Of a stretch of 28,953 nucleotides of DNA, positions 8,891-18,005 are shown in pieces. Where the stretch lies: positions 1 through 28,953 of the forward strand of contig JBKHYJ010000119.1 in the NCBI GenBank assembly GCA_046565505.1, given 5' to 3'. The notes beneath the pieces were generated by a model that did not search any database, had not been told where the DNA came from, and saw only the letters and a program-made list of their open reading frames with translations. The translations under genes and the position numbers were made by a program. The DNA is from JBKHYJ01 sp046565505. Its GTDB lineage: Bacteria > Acidobacteriota > Blastocatellia > UBA7656. The stretch's first letter is position 1. Each line of letters starts with the position of its first letter.

Positions 8891-9850
8891 CTAATCCCCG
8901 CTCGCCACCACCCCTTTTTGCGCATACCGCTCCCGAGTGACCCAGCCTAGCGTAAAAACTCCATAGATGTGCAGGCAAATTCCACGGATCGCACTCACCA
9001 AAATCAAAGCTATGAACAGGCCGTAAACAATATGCAGGACCTGCAATACTCCATAGATTGCCGCGACCGCGAGTCCGAATGCCACCTGCCTCTTAACTTT
9101 CAGGGGAGTCGTTGCAGGATCAGGAATCATGTAAAGTGTAAAGATTATGAACGCCGCGCTGGTCATCGGCATTAGCGGAACGAACCAGGAAGAACTTAGC
9201 AGCAACCCCCTGATTAACCCTTGGGCCAAAAAGCCGCCGATCCATGCGAGGCAAAGAGGCAACCGCCCGGTAAAAAGAGAGTGAATGATTATTCCAGAGA
9301 TCAGGATGATTCCCGGCAAGACCCAGTTCAAGGGGCCTGTTATATTCTCCGTAAAGTGATACGCGGGAGCCATGCCTACCCAGGGGAATAATAGGAGCGT
9401 GGCAACGATCCCAAGATTTGACGGATTGAAGATATGCTGCGTGCGGCCGCCTCCGACTGGCGCTCGGAAGATCACCTTGGAAGCAATCGATGCGCCGGCG
9501 GCGAAGACGACAGGTGAGACGCGAGTGTTAGGGTAAATCAGCATAGCGCAGGCGAGGCCAGGTATGATGGCGGGCGGCAGAAAACTAATGACTGGTTCAA
9601 CCCCGCCTAAGAATCTAAGCGCCCGCTTGTTTGCCCACGCGTCCACGCATTCAAGGAGAAATTGCATGAGGATGGCAGTAACAACGCCAGCAATCGGGTG
9701 AATCCATGCCTGCTCGAATCCCAGCACCGAGTAGCCCAGAATATTCCAGATAATCAAAAGAGTCGTAAAGTACCAGAGCGCGAATACCCTGCGCTTCGGA
9801 TCGCGCTTGGGGTAGTAGTTCAAAGTTGTTATGTTCTCTGCCGCTTTCAT
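8891..9850 (-). CDS. unbU: Second UnbU-like membrane protein (RnfD/NqrB-related)
   Basis: This 319-residue integral membrane protein is a second copy of UnbU, the enediyne-cassette protein related to RnfD/NqrB subunits of ion-translocating oxidoreductases. About eight to nine hydrophobic helices are visible. Blocks shared with the copy at 17064-18002 include LGFEQ, GLACAMLIYPNTR, FNPSNLGI, LLLFPWVGMAPAYHFTEN, PLMPMTSAAFI and DPATTP. By eye about half of the residues agree, so the two copies diverged long ago or were acquired separately. In the conserved TDPATTP motif the first Thr is replaced by Pro (IPDPATTP). The start codon at 9850 has GGTGGAG directly upstream. It lies 18 nt after the minus-strand unbV copy and is certainly co-transcribed with it. 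Its catalytic role is not established for the family; a redox or membrane-anchoring function in polyene processing is inferred. Confidence 0.85.
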   Translation of the reverse strand: MKAAENITTLNYYPKRDPKRRVFALWYFTTLLIIWNILGYSVLGFEQAWIHPIAGVVTAILMQFLLECVDAWANKRALRFLGGVEPVISFLPPAIIPGLACAMLIYPNTRVSPVVFAAGASIASKVIFRAPVGGGRTQHIFNPSNLGIVATLLLFPWVGMAPAYHFTENITGPLNWVLPGIILISGIIIHSLFTGRLPLCLAWIGGFLAQGLIRGLLLSSSWFVPLMPMTSAAFIIFTLYMIPDPATTPLKVKRQVAFGLAVAAIYGVLQVLHIVYGLFIALILVSAIRGICLHIYGVFTLGWVTRERYAQKGVVASGD

Positions 9851-9868
9851 TTCTCCACCTCACCAAAA

Positions 9869-11821
9869 CTAATTGAGCAGAATTGTGTACCACCCTGCCG
9901 ACAGAGACAAAGTCCTTTGTTGAATTTGCCCGTGCGCGTCACGCCATCGGATGTCCACTTGAAGCCGTGTCGAGCTAGGCAGGTGTCCCAATCCGAAATG
10001 CAGTTCCTGACTCCGTTTGCCCGCGTGACCGCTCCCGCCATCAACCTGCGCCATCAACTGTCGCCCGTCCTCAAGGTGAATCGTGGCTGACGCGCCGATG
10101 GCGGGCCGCCCCGGTGTGTCAGACGCCGGGTGACCCGGCCGGACTTTCAAGGCCGAAGCCTCCGACGGAAGCAGAAGATGTAGTCCCAGGAATGCCCCGA
10201 CATCCTGACTTTCATTGCGGTAGAAGGACGACGGCTCCCATTGGTTCGCCACCGCAAAATCAACCCTGCCATCCCCATCTACATCGGCGATAGCGATTGC
10301 GCGGCTCACCACCTGCTCATCCAAACCCAGCTCGCGGCTGATGTCGTAGTACCTGCCATCCTTGGCGCGCACGAAAAAGGGATTTGCTTCGTGCCCGCTT
10401 AATTCGTCGCCGGGCTTAAAGCCGGGCCAGTACATGGGATTATGCATTATCTGGCTGTTGGCCGTGCCTAGCGACTGCAATTCTGGCCAACGGTTAATCC
10501 CTCCTTTGATGAAGCCGGTCGCCTGAATCGCCTCGGCAACCGAATCATTGTCGAAGTCAACAAGCCTGCAATCCCAACCCCATCCGCTACGAGACAGCCC
10601 CAGTTCCTCGCTTGCTTGCCTGTAGGGCGCTATCCCTTCCTTCATCAGTTCCGGCTTGTTCGTACTAAGCCACATGAAATGACTTTCCTGCAGACCGAAA
10701 GGCGCAGTGATGTTGCTCACGTATATGTCAAGCAGCCCGTCCCCATTTAAATCTGCGAAGTCTACTCCCATGCCTTTGAAGGAGTCGCGGCCCAGAACGA
10801 AGGATGCGGGGGTCTCTATATCCCTTTGCCCTTCGAGCAAGGTGAATTTCAGATTCCCCGGCGTCGATTGATTGTAAAGGAGCCTGTCCGGCCCGAAATC
10901 ATTAGCGAGGTAGATTTCAGGCAGTGAGTCACCGTCAAGGTCGGCCGCGCCAACCGCCAGCGTCCAGCCGCGAGCGACCTGCTCGTTGAGTACTCCGATG
11001 GCATCCTTATACTCGACGGCCGGACTGGTCCCGCCCTTTGCCCCCGCCCACAACAGAAGGTGCTTTCGGCCGCCGTTAGAGGATCTTGCTTTCGTGTCGT
11101 GCATCTCGTCGGCGCTGGTCGCCGTCGAATCCAGTATGCGTGCCCCGTCCTGAAAGTAATTGCCAATGATTAGATCTTGATGGCCATCACCGTCCAGATC
11201 TGCCAGACACGCGGCATTCGTATACCATCGCTCCGCGACGGGGGAGATTTCGCATGGGACGTAGTCAATGCCACTTAGCGATGATTGCCCCGCTTGAGCC
11301 GCGGGCTTTTGTCGTAAGAAGGCGACCGGAGTACGCCCCCAATAGTAAACCAGTAAATCTATGAGACCGTCCTCGTTCAAGTCTCCGGGCACACACCCCA
11401 TCGGGGCCATCGTTAAAGCGTCGTAGGGGAGAGGCAACGGAGATAAAGAGAATGGCGAATATCGCGCGGGTGTCGTCGGCGCAGGCGCGATGGTCACCAG
11501 ATCAGTTCTCGGGTCAACAGAACAGAGGTCGTTCGATAACCCATCGCCATCCAGGTCAGCTAGAGCAACGGCGGCCCCGACGGAGGAAATCCATGCGGAG
11601 ATGTGTTGCAAGCTTGGATTCACTTGCCGGTTGAGCTTGATTTTGTCTGGCAACTCGGCGATTGAAAACTTCGTGAATTTGAAACGAGCCCGCAGCTCGG
11701 CGGCCTCCGTAGTTGACAGGGTAGGCAACCGATTCGCATGGTAAAGAAGCGCAACAATCACCAATGCCAAAAGGGGAGTTATTGAACGGCGGAGCGAACC
11801 AATCTTTTTACTCATCTTCAT
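9869..11821 (-). CDS. unbV: Second UnbV-like protein (FG-GAP repeats, ASPIC/UnbV domain)
   Basis: This is a second copy of the enediyne-cassette protein UnbV, 650 residues from the chosen ATG at 11821 (another ATG at 11815; a TTG at 11872 would extend the N-terminus). An N-terminal hydrophobic segment (about residues 12-28) indicates export or anchoring. Seven FG-GAP/VCBS-type calcium-binding loops follow, for example DLDGDGLSND, DLNEDGLIDLL, DLDGDGHQDLI, DLNGDGLLDIYVSN and DVDGDGRVDFAVANQ. The C-terminal ASPIC/UnbV domain carries GRPAIGASATIHLEDGRQL, DGGSGHAGKRSQELHFGLG and RWRDAHGQIQQRTL. Together this predicts a beta-propeller outside the cytoplasm. It is collinear over its whole length with the plus-strand copy at 15073-17043, with long identical blocks such as DSFKGMGVDF. 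In the sixth loop DFDNDSVAEAI, Ser replaces the usual Gly. The ribosome binding site is weak. Confidence 0.88.
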   Translation of the reverse strand: MKMSKKIGSLRRSITPLLALVIVALLYHANRLPTLSTTEAAELRARFKFTKFSIAELPDKIKLNRQVNPSLQHISAWISSVGAAVALADLDGDGLSNDLCSVDPRTDLVTIAPAPTTPARYSPFSLSPLPLPYDALTMAPMGCVPGDLNEDGLIDLLVYYWGRTPVAFLRQKPAAQAGQSSLSGIDYVPCEISPVAERWYTNAACLADLDGDGHQDLIIGNYFQDGARILDSTATSADEMHDTKARSSNGGRKHLLLWAGAKGGTSPAVEYKDAIGVLNEQVARGWTLAVGAADLDGDSLPEIYLANDFGPDRLLYNQSTPGNLKFTLLEGQRDIETPASFVLGRDSFKGMGVDFADLNGDGLLDIYVSNITAPFGLQESHFMWLSTNKPELMKEGIAPYRQASEELGLSRSGWGWDCRLVDFDNDSVAEAIQATGFIKGGINRWPELQSLGTANSQIMHNPMYWPGFKPGDELSGHEANPFFVRAKDGRYYDISRELGLDEQVVSRAIAIADVDGDGRVDFAVANQWEPSSFYRNESQDVGAFLGLHLLLPSEASALKVRPGHPASDTPGRPAIGASATIHLEDGRQLMAQVDGGSGHAGKRSQELHFGLGHLPSSTRLQVDIRWRDAHGQIQQRTLSLSAGWYTILLN

Positions 11822-13129
11822 TTCTCTGAAATGGCCAGGAGCCTTTGCATGCGACCTCTCCAATCCCCACAAGCCGGCACTTCTTCATCCAAAGGCGGGG
11901 ATGTCAAAGCAACACTTGTCGTATTGATCGCTTCATCGGCCGATAATCCGCGTGGGGATTCACAGCCCGTAACAATGTGAGGTGGAGGATCATCTGCTTT
12001 GGCGGGGCGAGGGCCGATAAGACCACAGCCCTTCTTATAAAATCCGAGGCCCCGAACAATTTTTTGTTGATGACTTTTTCAAAGGCCGGGCGAATCTAAA
12101 GGGGATTATTTTCTCATCCCACATAGAACCGATTGGCATTATGGGTACAGCTAATTGCCAAGTCAATAGATCGAAAGATTCAAAAAGGGATCAATGGGCC
12201 CTTCGACTCGAAGCCGGTCATTGTCGAGTGATCGTCTGTCTTACCCGAACTGATCGATGCGCAAACACTTCGTGTCAACTCCGGCCGACCGTCCGGGTCA
12301 CCCTCAGCTCGGGCGTTTCAAAACAGGTGAGTACGCGGCGGGTGCTGTGCCCGGTTGCAGCCAAGATCAGGAACTCGCTGGCCAGCACCTTCATTGCGAG
12401 CCTGCACAAGCAGGTCTAGCGCGAGTATCCTGAGCGCGGCGTTGACGACTGAATCCGGCGCTTTAGACTAAATCGCCTCCGCAGAATACTAGGTAATCCA
12501 CACTATGGACCAGGCCCGGAGGTTACTATTCGGTGTCCGCCCGAGCCACCAATGATGCAATCGTGGCCGCGTAGAGTTAAGTATAATGCCCCGATAAATC
12601 CTCTATCTTTAGAGTTTTCGCGACAAGCGCCTGGCGAGGTAGTTCCAAATCACTTTCTGAATCCTTGGATCTATTGCTTTAGGAAGAGGAATCATTGATA
12701 ATGCCCGAGTCGGTTGCTGTAGAGACATCCGGTTAAAATCAAAGTCAAAGCCAAATCGAATAGCCATGTGAATCCGAGCGGTTGTCGTGTAAGTCATGGG
12801 CTACTGGTGAATCGCAGCTTTAAGGGTGTCACAAAACGCTGATTTTTAACTGACGTGTCCCTGCAAGCACTTCCGATGCTTGTGTGTCGATCCTCACATT
12901 CTGTGGTCGCTCTTGCTAAGGCGGCCATGCCTTTTGAAACAAAAAATCACGCGCTTTGTGTTATATAAAGCTCAAAATATATCTGCCCTATACGATGCGC
13001 TTCGAATGAACTGACTCAGACCTCGGTTCATTGCTCAATTAATTGCGTCCATAGATAACGATTCTGGTCCGCTTGCCCTACAGAATCGGGCGCTCAGACT
13101 ACATCATTTCCTCCCGGAAGGCGTCCGTT
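11822..13129. promoter_or_regulatory. Long gene-poor divergent intergenic region
   Basis: About 1.3 kb separates the minus-strand unbV-unbU pair from the plus-strand regulator, and both promoters must lie here. No convincing gene is seen. Plus-strand 12141-12419 and minus-strand 12609-12797 are open but lack family resemblance and good start sites. A perfect TATAAT lies at 12582-12587 without a recognisable -35 element at proper spacing. A TATATAAA stretch lies at about 12962-12969 in an A+T-rich segment (12930-12985) upstream of the regulator. A perfect inverted repeat with one central base, CTTCGA-c-TCGAAG, lies at 12201-12213. None of these is proven to act; the promoter locations are guesses. 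Confidence 0.4.
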
Positions 13130-13816
13130 ATGAAGCCCGTAATAGGTGTGTGCAAAATTGATGATCAGCGTCTTCTTACTGGGTCGGTTACTACCATTTT
13201 GAACGGCCAGCAGAACGTCACCTTTCTAGGCGCGACGAACCCTACCCCTGCGTTAGAGAATTCGAAATCCCTGATGATAGACGTTTTGCCGATTGATCCG
13301 GGCAGGGAACAGGCCGGCGCACTTCAACTCCCCGCTGAAATAAGCCCCGCGTCGCCCGGCGTGAGAATAGTCGTATTTGGATTAAACGGGAGTGACGAGC
13401 GCATACTCGAGCATATCGCGGCGGGCGCCACCCGTTACGTGCTAAAGGACACATCTTTCGATGAACTTCTGCGCACAATCGAGTCTGTTTATCAGGACCG
13501 CCCTCGCTGTCCTTCGGGCGAGAACTCGCCAGCCATCGAAAAAGTAACTCAGGTGTGTAAAGGGCAAAACAGGCGGGGGGCCGTGCAAGAAAAAATCTTG
13601 ACGACCAGAGAACAGGAGATTCTGGAATTGATTGCCGCAGGGCTCAGCAACAAAGAGATAGCCCATCGACTGCACATATCGGTATCCACGGCGAAAAACC
13701 ATGTCCATAACCTTTTCGAGAAGCTCCAGGTAAGCTACCGCAGAGAGGCGGTTCGTTACGCCTACGAACATGGACTGCTCCGGTGCCCCTGGTCGTATAG
13801 GTCGGCCGCAAGGTAG
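13130..13816 (+). CDS. NarL/LuxR-type response regulator, likely cluster regulator
   Basis: This 228-residue DNA-binding regulator has an N-terminal receiver-like domain (about residues 1-120) and a C-terminal LuxR/GerE helix-turn-helix (about 156-215). The latter contains LTTREQEILELIAAGLSNKEIAHRL followed by STAKNHVHNLFEKL. In the receiver, acidic D11-D12, a candidate phosphoacceptor D51 (LMIDVLP) and K106 (YVLKD) are kept. The segment around D51 is divergent and shorter than usual, so normal phosphorylation is uncertain. The ATG at 13130 is preferred because GGAAGG lies at 13116-13121; a TTG at 13073 would add 19 residues. No sensor kinase is nearby, making it an orphan. It lies 149 nt before unbL in the same direction, so it is the natural candidate for control of the cassette and perhaps of the divergent unbV-unbU pair. 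That role is inferred from position. Confidence 0.85.
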   Translation: MKPVIGVCKIDDQRLLTGSVTTILNGQQNVTFLGATNPTPALENSKSLMIDVLPIDPGREQAGALQLPAEISPASPGVRIVVFGLNGSDERILEHIAAGATRYVLKDTSFDELLRTIESVYQDRPRCPSGENSPAIEKVTQVCKGQNRRGAVQEKILTTREQEILELIAAGLSNKEIAHRLHISVSTAKNHVHNLFEKLQVSYRREAVRYAYEHGLLRCPWSYRSAAR

Positions 13817-13965
13817 TCGCGGCATTATCGGCGGATTTTCGCGACGGCTCATTTCACGAGCCAGGTAATCACGCCGTCGGGCGAAGCCCACGCGATAGCT
13901 CCGGTCCGGCTCCCTCTTGAGACGCCTAGGAATCCTGGGCAGGGCCGGAAATGAGGGGATGACCA

Positions 13966-15000
13966 ATGACAGCGGGCCTTCAAGTCCGTTCCGGACGAAC
14001 GAAAAAGTATGAGTTTTCGAGATGGCTGCGCAAGCGGGTCTTCGGTATATCGCCCCGTGAAGCGACCTTCTCCAGGCGGGGATTTGAAAGCTGCGAAACG
14101 TCTGCGCGAGAACACCTGGAGCACATCGGGCAGACTTTCCTCCGTGGCTATAACGCGTCACTCGAAGAGGGTGGACTCGCGGCGCTTGAAACGCGGCTCA
14201 ACTCCATCGAATCGGAGTGTCGCGGATTCGCATTCGAAGGCGCGGCCATGGGACTTGCTCTGCTCGACAGGCTCTCGCTGCGGCGGGGCGCGCGGCTACA
14301 AGACTTTCTGAATGGGCCGGGGGCTGCTCATACATACATGGTGCATGTCGGGGCCGGCTGGACGATGGCCCGATTACCCATGAGCTTTAAGCCCATGACG
14401 GACCGCATGGATTCTTTGTTACGCTGGCTGGTCATAGATGGTTATGGATTCCATCAGGGGTATTTCCACTGGCGCAAGTACGTCGAGGGCCAGTCGATTC
14501 CCGCGAGACTTTCAGGCGCGGCGCGGCGCGTGTTCGACCAGGGGCTGGGCCGCAGCCTGTGGTTCATATCAGGCGCAGACGTTAGCCGCATAGAGGCAAC
14601 AATCGCGCAATTCCCCGAGCCCCGTCTGCCCGACCTGTGGAGCGGCGTGGGCCTCGCCTGCACTTACGCAGGCCATGCAGATCGTAAGGCGCTAGAAGCT
14701 TTGAAAACGGCGGCGGGGCCTTGCAGATCGCACCTTGCGCAAGGCGCGGCCTTCGCGGCCAAGACACGGCAGCGCGCCAACAATTGCGCGTCACACACGG
14801 ACCTTGCTTGCGAGGTCTTATGCAATGTTACGTCACACGAAGCGGCCCGCCTGACTGATGACGCGCTGGAAAATCTTACCTCGGACGAATCAGCGACAGA
14901 ATACGAGGTATGGCGCAGGCGCATACAAACACGGCTATCGAGCTTGATCGAGCGGGAGAGTGATTTGCCGCAGTCTCACTCTCAGATTTCCGGGCCATAG
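13966..15000 (+). CDS. unbL: UnbL, DUF1702 enediyne biosynthesis protein
   Basis: This 344-residue protein is the DUF1702/UnbL member of the enediyne warhead cassette. Recognisable family blocks are the N-terminal FSRRGF (residues 35-40), GFAFEGAAMGLALLD (87-101), the HVGAGWTMARLP region (about 127-138) and DGYGFHQGYFHWRKYV (about 158-173). No signal peptide or membrane helix is seen, so it should be cytoplasmic. Length agrees with known members (about 320-340). GAGGGGA at 13953-13959 precedes the ATG with normal spacing. It is the first of five consecutive plus-strand cassette genes and ends 72 nt before unbV. UnbL is found essentially only with enediyne polyketide synthases and is needed for enediyne formation in model producers, but its exact reaction has not been settled to my knowledge. 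The C-terminal 60 residues are less conserved and hydrophilic. Confidence 0.9.
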   Translation: MTAGLQVRSGRTKKYEFSRWLRKRVFGISPREATFSRRGFESCETSAREHLEHIGQTFLRGYNASLEEGGLAALETRLNSIESECRGFAFEGAAMGLALLDRLSLRRGARLQDFLNGPGAAHTYMVHVGAGWTMARLPMSFKPMTDRMDSLLRWLVIDGYGFHQGYFHWRKYVEGQSIPARLSGAARRVFDQGLGRSLWFISGADVSRIEATIAQFPEPRLPDLWSGVGLACTYAGHADRKALEALKTAAGPCRSHLAQGAAFAAKTRQRANNCASHTDLACEVLCNVTSHEAARLTDDALENLTSDESATEYEVWRRRIQTRLSSLIERESDLPQSHSQISGP

Positions 15001-15072
15001 CTCAAGTAAGGGCGGCCCGTCAGATGGCCTCGCGCTGAAGCAAGTTCGGCCTGCGATGAGGAGCGGAGTCTT

Positions 15073-17043
15073 ATGGAGCGGAGAACAAGCAAATCTAAGC
15101 AAATCGTTCGGCGCTACGCGAAGGGCGCCACAGCAATCATTCTGGTCGCGGCGGCCTATTCGCTCGGGCAATCACCCAAGATAAGCGATGCGGAGCGCGC
15201 GCGCCTGGCAAGCCACTTCAAATTCGAGAAACTGCCGTTGCCGGGGGTTGAGGGCTATGCGGGAAAACTCATACGAAACGTGAACCCTTCCTTGAAACAG
15301 ATCAGCGCGTGGGTGTCAGCCGTTGGGGCGGCTGTCGCCCTGAATGACCTGGACGGCGACGGACTGCCGAACGATATGTGCTACGTGGACCCCAGAATAG
15401 ATCAGGTGATCGTTGCCCGCGTGCCTGGAATGCCCGAAAGCTATATGCCGTTCGCGCTCGACCCGAGCCCCCTGCCCTTTGACTCTGAGACGATGGCGCC
15501 TATGGGTGCCCTTCCCGGAGACTTCAACGAGGACGGGTCCATCGACCTCCTCGTCTATTATTGGGGCCGCTCGCCCATCATCTTTTTGCGCGCAGGCACC
15601 GCCCCAAACGGTGAGACGGCCGGCCTGGCAAGAAACCAATACGTGCCTAGCGAGCTTCTCCCGAACCTAGAGCGGTGGAACACCAACGCCGCCACGCAAG
15701 CCGATCTTGATGGCGATGGGCACATTGACTTGATAATCGGCAATTACTTCCCTGATGGCGCGAGAATCCTCGACGCGGGGTCCGACCAGCCGGAGCAAAT
15801 GCAGCATTCTATGTCTAGGGCACACAATGGCGGTCGTAAGCACCTGTTCCTCTGGGCTGAAGCCAGAGCGGGCGTTGCGCCTGCCGTGTCGTTCAAAGAT
15901 GCGTCCAACAGCCTGGACGATGAAATAGCTTACGGGTGGACTCTGGCGGTCGGCGCGGCCGACCTCGATGGCGACCTGCTGCCTGAAATCTACTTTGCCA
16001 ACGACTTCGGGCCGGACAAGCTTTTGCATAATCTCTCGCGGCCGGGCGAGCCGAGGTTCCAATTATTGAAGGGCAGGAAGACGATTGGGACGCCGACTTC
16101 AAAGGTGCTCGGCAACGATTCTTTCAAAGGGATGGGCGTGGACTTCGGCGACCTCAACGGCGATGGGCTGCTCGACATTTATGTGAGCAACATCGCCAAC
16201 GAGTACGCGCTGGAAGAGAGCCACTTCGCCTTCCTGAGCACGGGTGAAGTCGGCCTGATGCAGAATGGAATCGCGCCTTATGTCGATGCCGGCGAATCGC
16301 TCGGCCTCTCGCGCAGCGGGTGGGGATGGGACACTCGGCTGGGTGATTTTGATAACGATGGCGTGCTAGAAGCCATACAGGCCACGGGGTTCTTGAGAGG
16401 GCAGACTAACCGCTGGCCCGAGCTACATGAGCTCGCGATGAGCAACGACCAACTTGTGCAAAACCCCGGCAACTGGCCCCGGTTTGCGCCGGGTGATGAC
16501 CTGAGCGGCCACGGCCATAACCCTTTCTTCGTGAGAGCCTCCGATGGCCGCTTTTACGACCTTGCGCGAGAGATAGGGCTTGACGGGACGCACATAAGTC
16601 GCGGCATAGCCACCGCCGACGTGGATGGCGACGGGCGGCTGGATTTCGTGGTCGCGAACCAGTGGGAGGCTTCCTATTTCTACCACAACGAGAGCCGTAA
16701 TCCCAGATCATCCCTCGGCCTGCATCTGTTATTGCCGCTTCCCGAGGGTGAATCCGGCGCGACAGATTCAGGCGACGAGCGGACGGTGATGACCCATCGT
16801 GGGCGTCCCGCGATAGGCGCTTCTGCGCTTGTTTATCTCCCTGACGGGCGCAGGCTCGTGGCCGCAGTAGATGGCGGGAATGGTCATTCCGGGAAGAGAA
16901 GCCCTGACTTGCAGTTCGGGCTAGGCCAGGTCTCGCAGGACACGCAATTGCGAGTTGATTTGCAATGGCGAGACGCGGATGGCAAGGCTTCCCGAAAGAC
17001 CATTTATCTAAAGCCCGGCTGGCATACGGTGATGCTGGGTTAG
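15073..17043 (+). CDS. unbV: UnbV, FG-GAP repeat protein with ASPIC/UnbV domain
   Basis: This is the cassette copy of UnbV, 656 residues. A hydrophobic segment at about residues 17-33 after a basic N-terminus indicates export or membrane anchoring. Seven calcium-loop FG-GAP motifs are spread through the protein: DLDGDGLPND (about 92), DFNEDGSIDLLVYY (about 150), DLDGDGHIDLI, DLDGDLLPEIY, DLNGDGLLDIYVSN, DFDNDGVLEAI and DVDGDGRLDFVVANQ. The final 90 residues form the ASPIC/UnbV domain (GRPAIGASALVYLPDGRRL, DGGNGHSGKRSPDLQFGLG). This predicts a beta-propeller plus cap. It follows unbL by 72 nt and precedes unbU by 20 nt. Members of this family are conserved in enediyne cassettes, but related proteins (CRTAC/ASPIC) occur elsewhere, so the gene context is what fixes the identity. 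It is closely related to the minus-strand copy at 9869-11821. Confidence 0.92.
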   Translation: MERRTSKSKQIVRRYAKGATAIILVAAAYSLGQSPKISDAERARLASHFKFEKLPLPGVEGYAGKLIRNVNPSLKQISAWVSAVGAAVALNDLDGDGLPNDMCYVDPRIDQVIVARVPGMPESYMPFALDPSPLPFDSETMAPMGALPGDFNEDGSIDLLVYYWGRSPIIFLRAGTAPNGETAGLARNQYVPSELLPNLERWNTNAATQADLDGDGHIDLIIGNYFPDGARILDAGSDQPEQMQHSMSRAHNGGRKHLFLWAEARAGVAPAVSFKDASNSLDDEIAYGWTLAVGAADLDGDLLPEIYFANDFGPDKLLHNLSRPGEPRFQLLKGRKTIGTPTSKVLGNDSFKGMGVDFGDLNGDGLLDIYVSNIANEYALEESHFAFLSTGEVGLMQNGIAPYVDAGESLGLSRSGWGWDTRLGDFDNDGVLEAIQATGFLRGQTNRWPELHELAMSNDQLVQNPGNWPRFAPGDDLSGHGHNPFFVRASDGRFYDLAREIGLDGTHISRGIATADVDGDGRLDFVVANQWEASYFYHNESRNPRSSLGLHLLLPLPEGESGATDSGDERTVMTHRGRPAIGASALVYLPDGRRLVAAVDGGNGHSGKRSPDLQFGLGQVSQDTQLRVDLQWRDADGKASRKTIYLKPGWHTVMLG

Positions 17044-17063
17044 TGAGCAGGAGGGTTTTTCAG

Positions 17064-18002
17064 ATGATGACGCAGGACAATTGGTCAAAGGCAATACGGT
17101 TGGGAGGGTTGAGGCGTTTTGCTATTGCGATCACAGTTCTCAACGTCCTCGGGCACACATTTTTCGGGTTCGAGCAATCGGTCGCGCAGCCCCTCGCTGC
17201 CCTGGCCGCGGCCTATACACTGGAGATTCTACTCGAATTGATTGACTCTTATGCCAACGGGCGAGCGCCTAATTTTTCAGGAGGAATTACTAACTTCATC
17301 GACTTCCTGCTGTCGGCTCACATCACGGGGCTTGCGGTCTCGATGCTGCTCTACACGAATGATCGAATATGGCCGACCGTTTTTGCGACCGCGGTGGCGA
17401 TTGCATCGAAAGCCGTCTTTCGCCTCCGCGTCGGGGGCTCGACAAGACACTTCCTCAACCCATCTAACTTTGGCATCAGCATAACACTCCTGCTGTTCCC
17501 GTGGGTCGGCATCGCGCCCCCGTACCAGTTCACAGAGAACCTCGACGGGGTAGGGGATTGGGTCCTACCTGCCGTGATAATCATATCAGGCACTATTCTG
17601 AACGCGCGGTTTACGCGAAAGCTTCCGCTGATCGCGGCCTGGCTAATCGCGTTCGTGGGGCAGGCGCTGTTGCGAGCCTTGATACTCGGGGCGGCGCTGC
17701 CTTCGAGCTTGCTGCCTATGACGAGTGTGGCGTTCATACTCTATACGTTCTACATGGTGACTGACCCCGCGACGACTCCGAGCGAGCCGCGCGCGCAGGT
17801 GGCGTTCGGGGCCGCCGTAGCCATAGCTTACGGGGCACTGCTGGTCTTCCATGCCGTATTCGGACTGTTCTTCGCCCTCTCGATCATCTGCGCGCTTCGA
17901 GGCCTAAACCTTTACGCGAGCAGACTGCTAACGCGAAAGGTTTACCCGCGCGTTTCGACGAAGGCGACGGCCCGGGCCGCGGCGGTAGCAAGGGAGGTTT
18001 GA
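17064..18002 (+). CDS. unbU: UnbU, RnfD/NqrB-related membrane protein
   Basis: This 312-residue polytopic membrane protein is the cassette copy of UnbU. The ATG at 17064 (followed at once by a second ATG) is chosen because AGGAGGG lies at 17049-17055. An upstream in-frame extension to 16965 would overlap unbV and lacks a start signal. Eight to nine hydrophobic helices are visible. Family blocks include FFGFEQ, LLYTNDRIWPTVFA, FLNPSNFGISITLLLFPWVG, LLPMTSVAFILYTFYMVTDPATTP and a basic C-terminal tail. The TDPATTP motif parallels the TDP-containing segment of NqrB and RnfD, subunits of ion-pumping, flavin-bearing oxidoreductases, so a redox role is plausible but unproven. Its stop lies only 3 nt before the polyketide synthase start, which implies tight co-expression. 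Confidence 0.92.
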   Translation: MMTQDNWSKAIRLGGLRRFAIAITVLNVLGHTFFGFEQSVAQPLAALAAAYTLEILLELIDSYANGRAPNFSGGITNFIDFLLSAHITGLAVSMLLYTNDRIWPTVFATAVAIASKAVFRLRVGGSTRHFLNPSNFGISITLLLFPWVGIAPPYQFTENLDGVGDWVLPAVIIISGTILNARFTRKLPLIAAWLIAFVGQALLRALILGAALPSSLLPMTSVAFILYTFYMVTDPATTPSEPRAQVAFGAAVAIAYGALLVFHAVFGLFFALSIICALRGLNLYASRLLTRKVYPRVSTKATARAAAVAREV

Positions 18003-18005
18003 GAA

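Noticed and set aside
12141..12419. 92-codon plus-strand open frame in the divergent intergenic region
   Set aside because: No ribosome binding site, no recognisable family and a composition (many Arg/Cys/Thr) like non-coding translation.
12609..12797. 62-codon minus-strand open frame
   Set aside because: No family resemblance and no clear start site; could be a remnant but cannot be supported.
13442..14161. 239-codon minus-strand open frame
   Set aside because: It overlaps the regulator and the start of unbL on the other strand and has low-complexity, basic composition typical of a shadow frame in G+C-rich DNA.
16965..17063. Upstream extension of unbU overlapping unbV
   Set aside because: The added residues are an out-of-frame translation of the UnbV C-terminus, and AGGAGGG sits just before the ATG at 17064.
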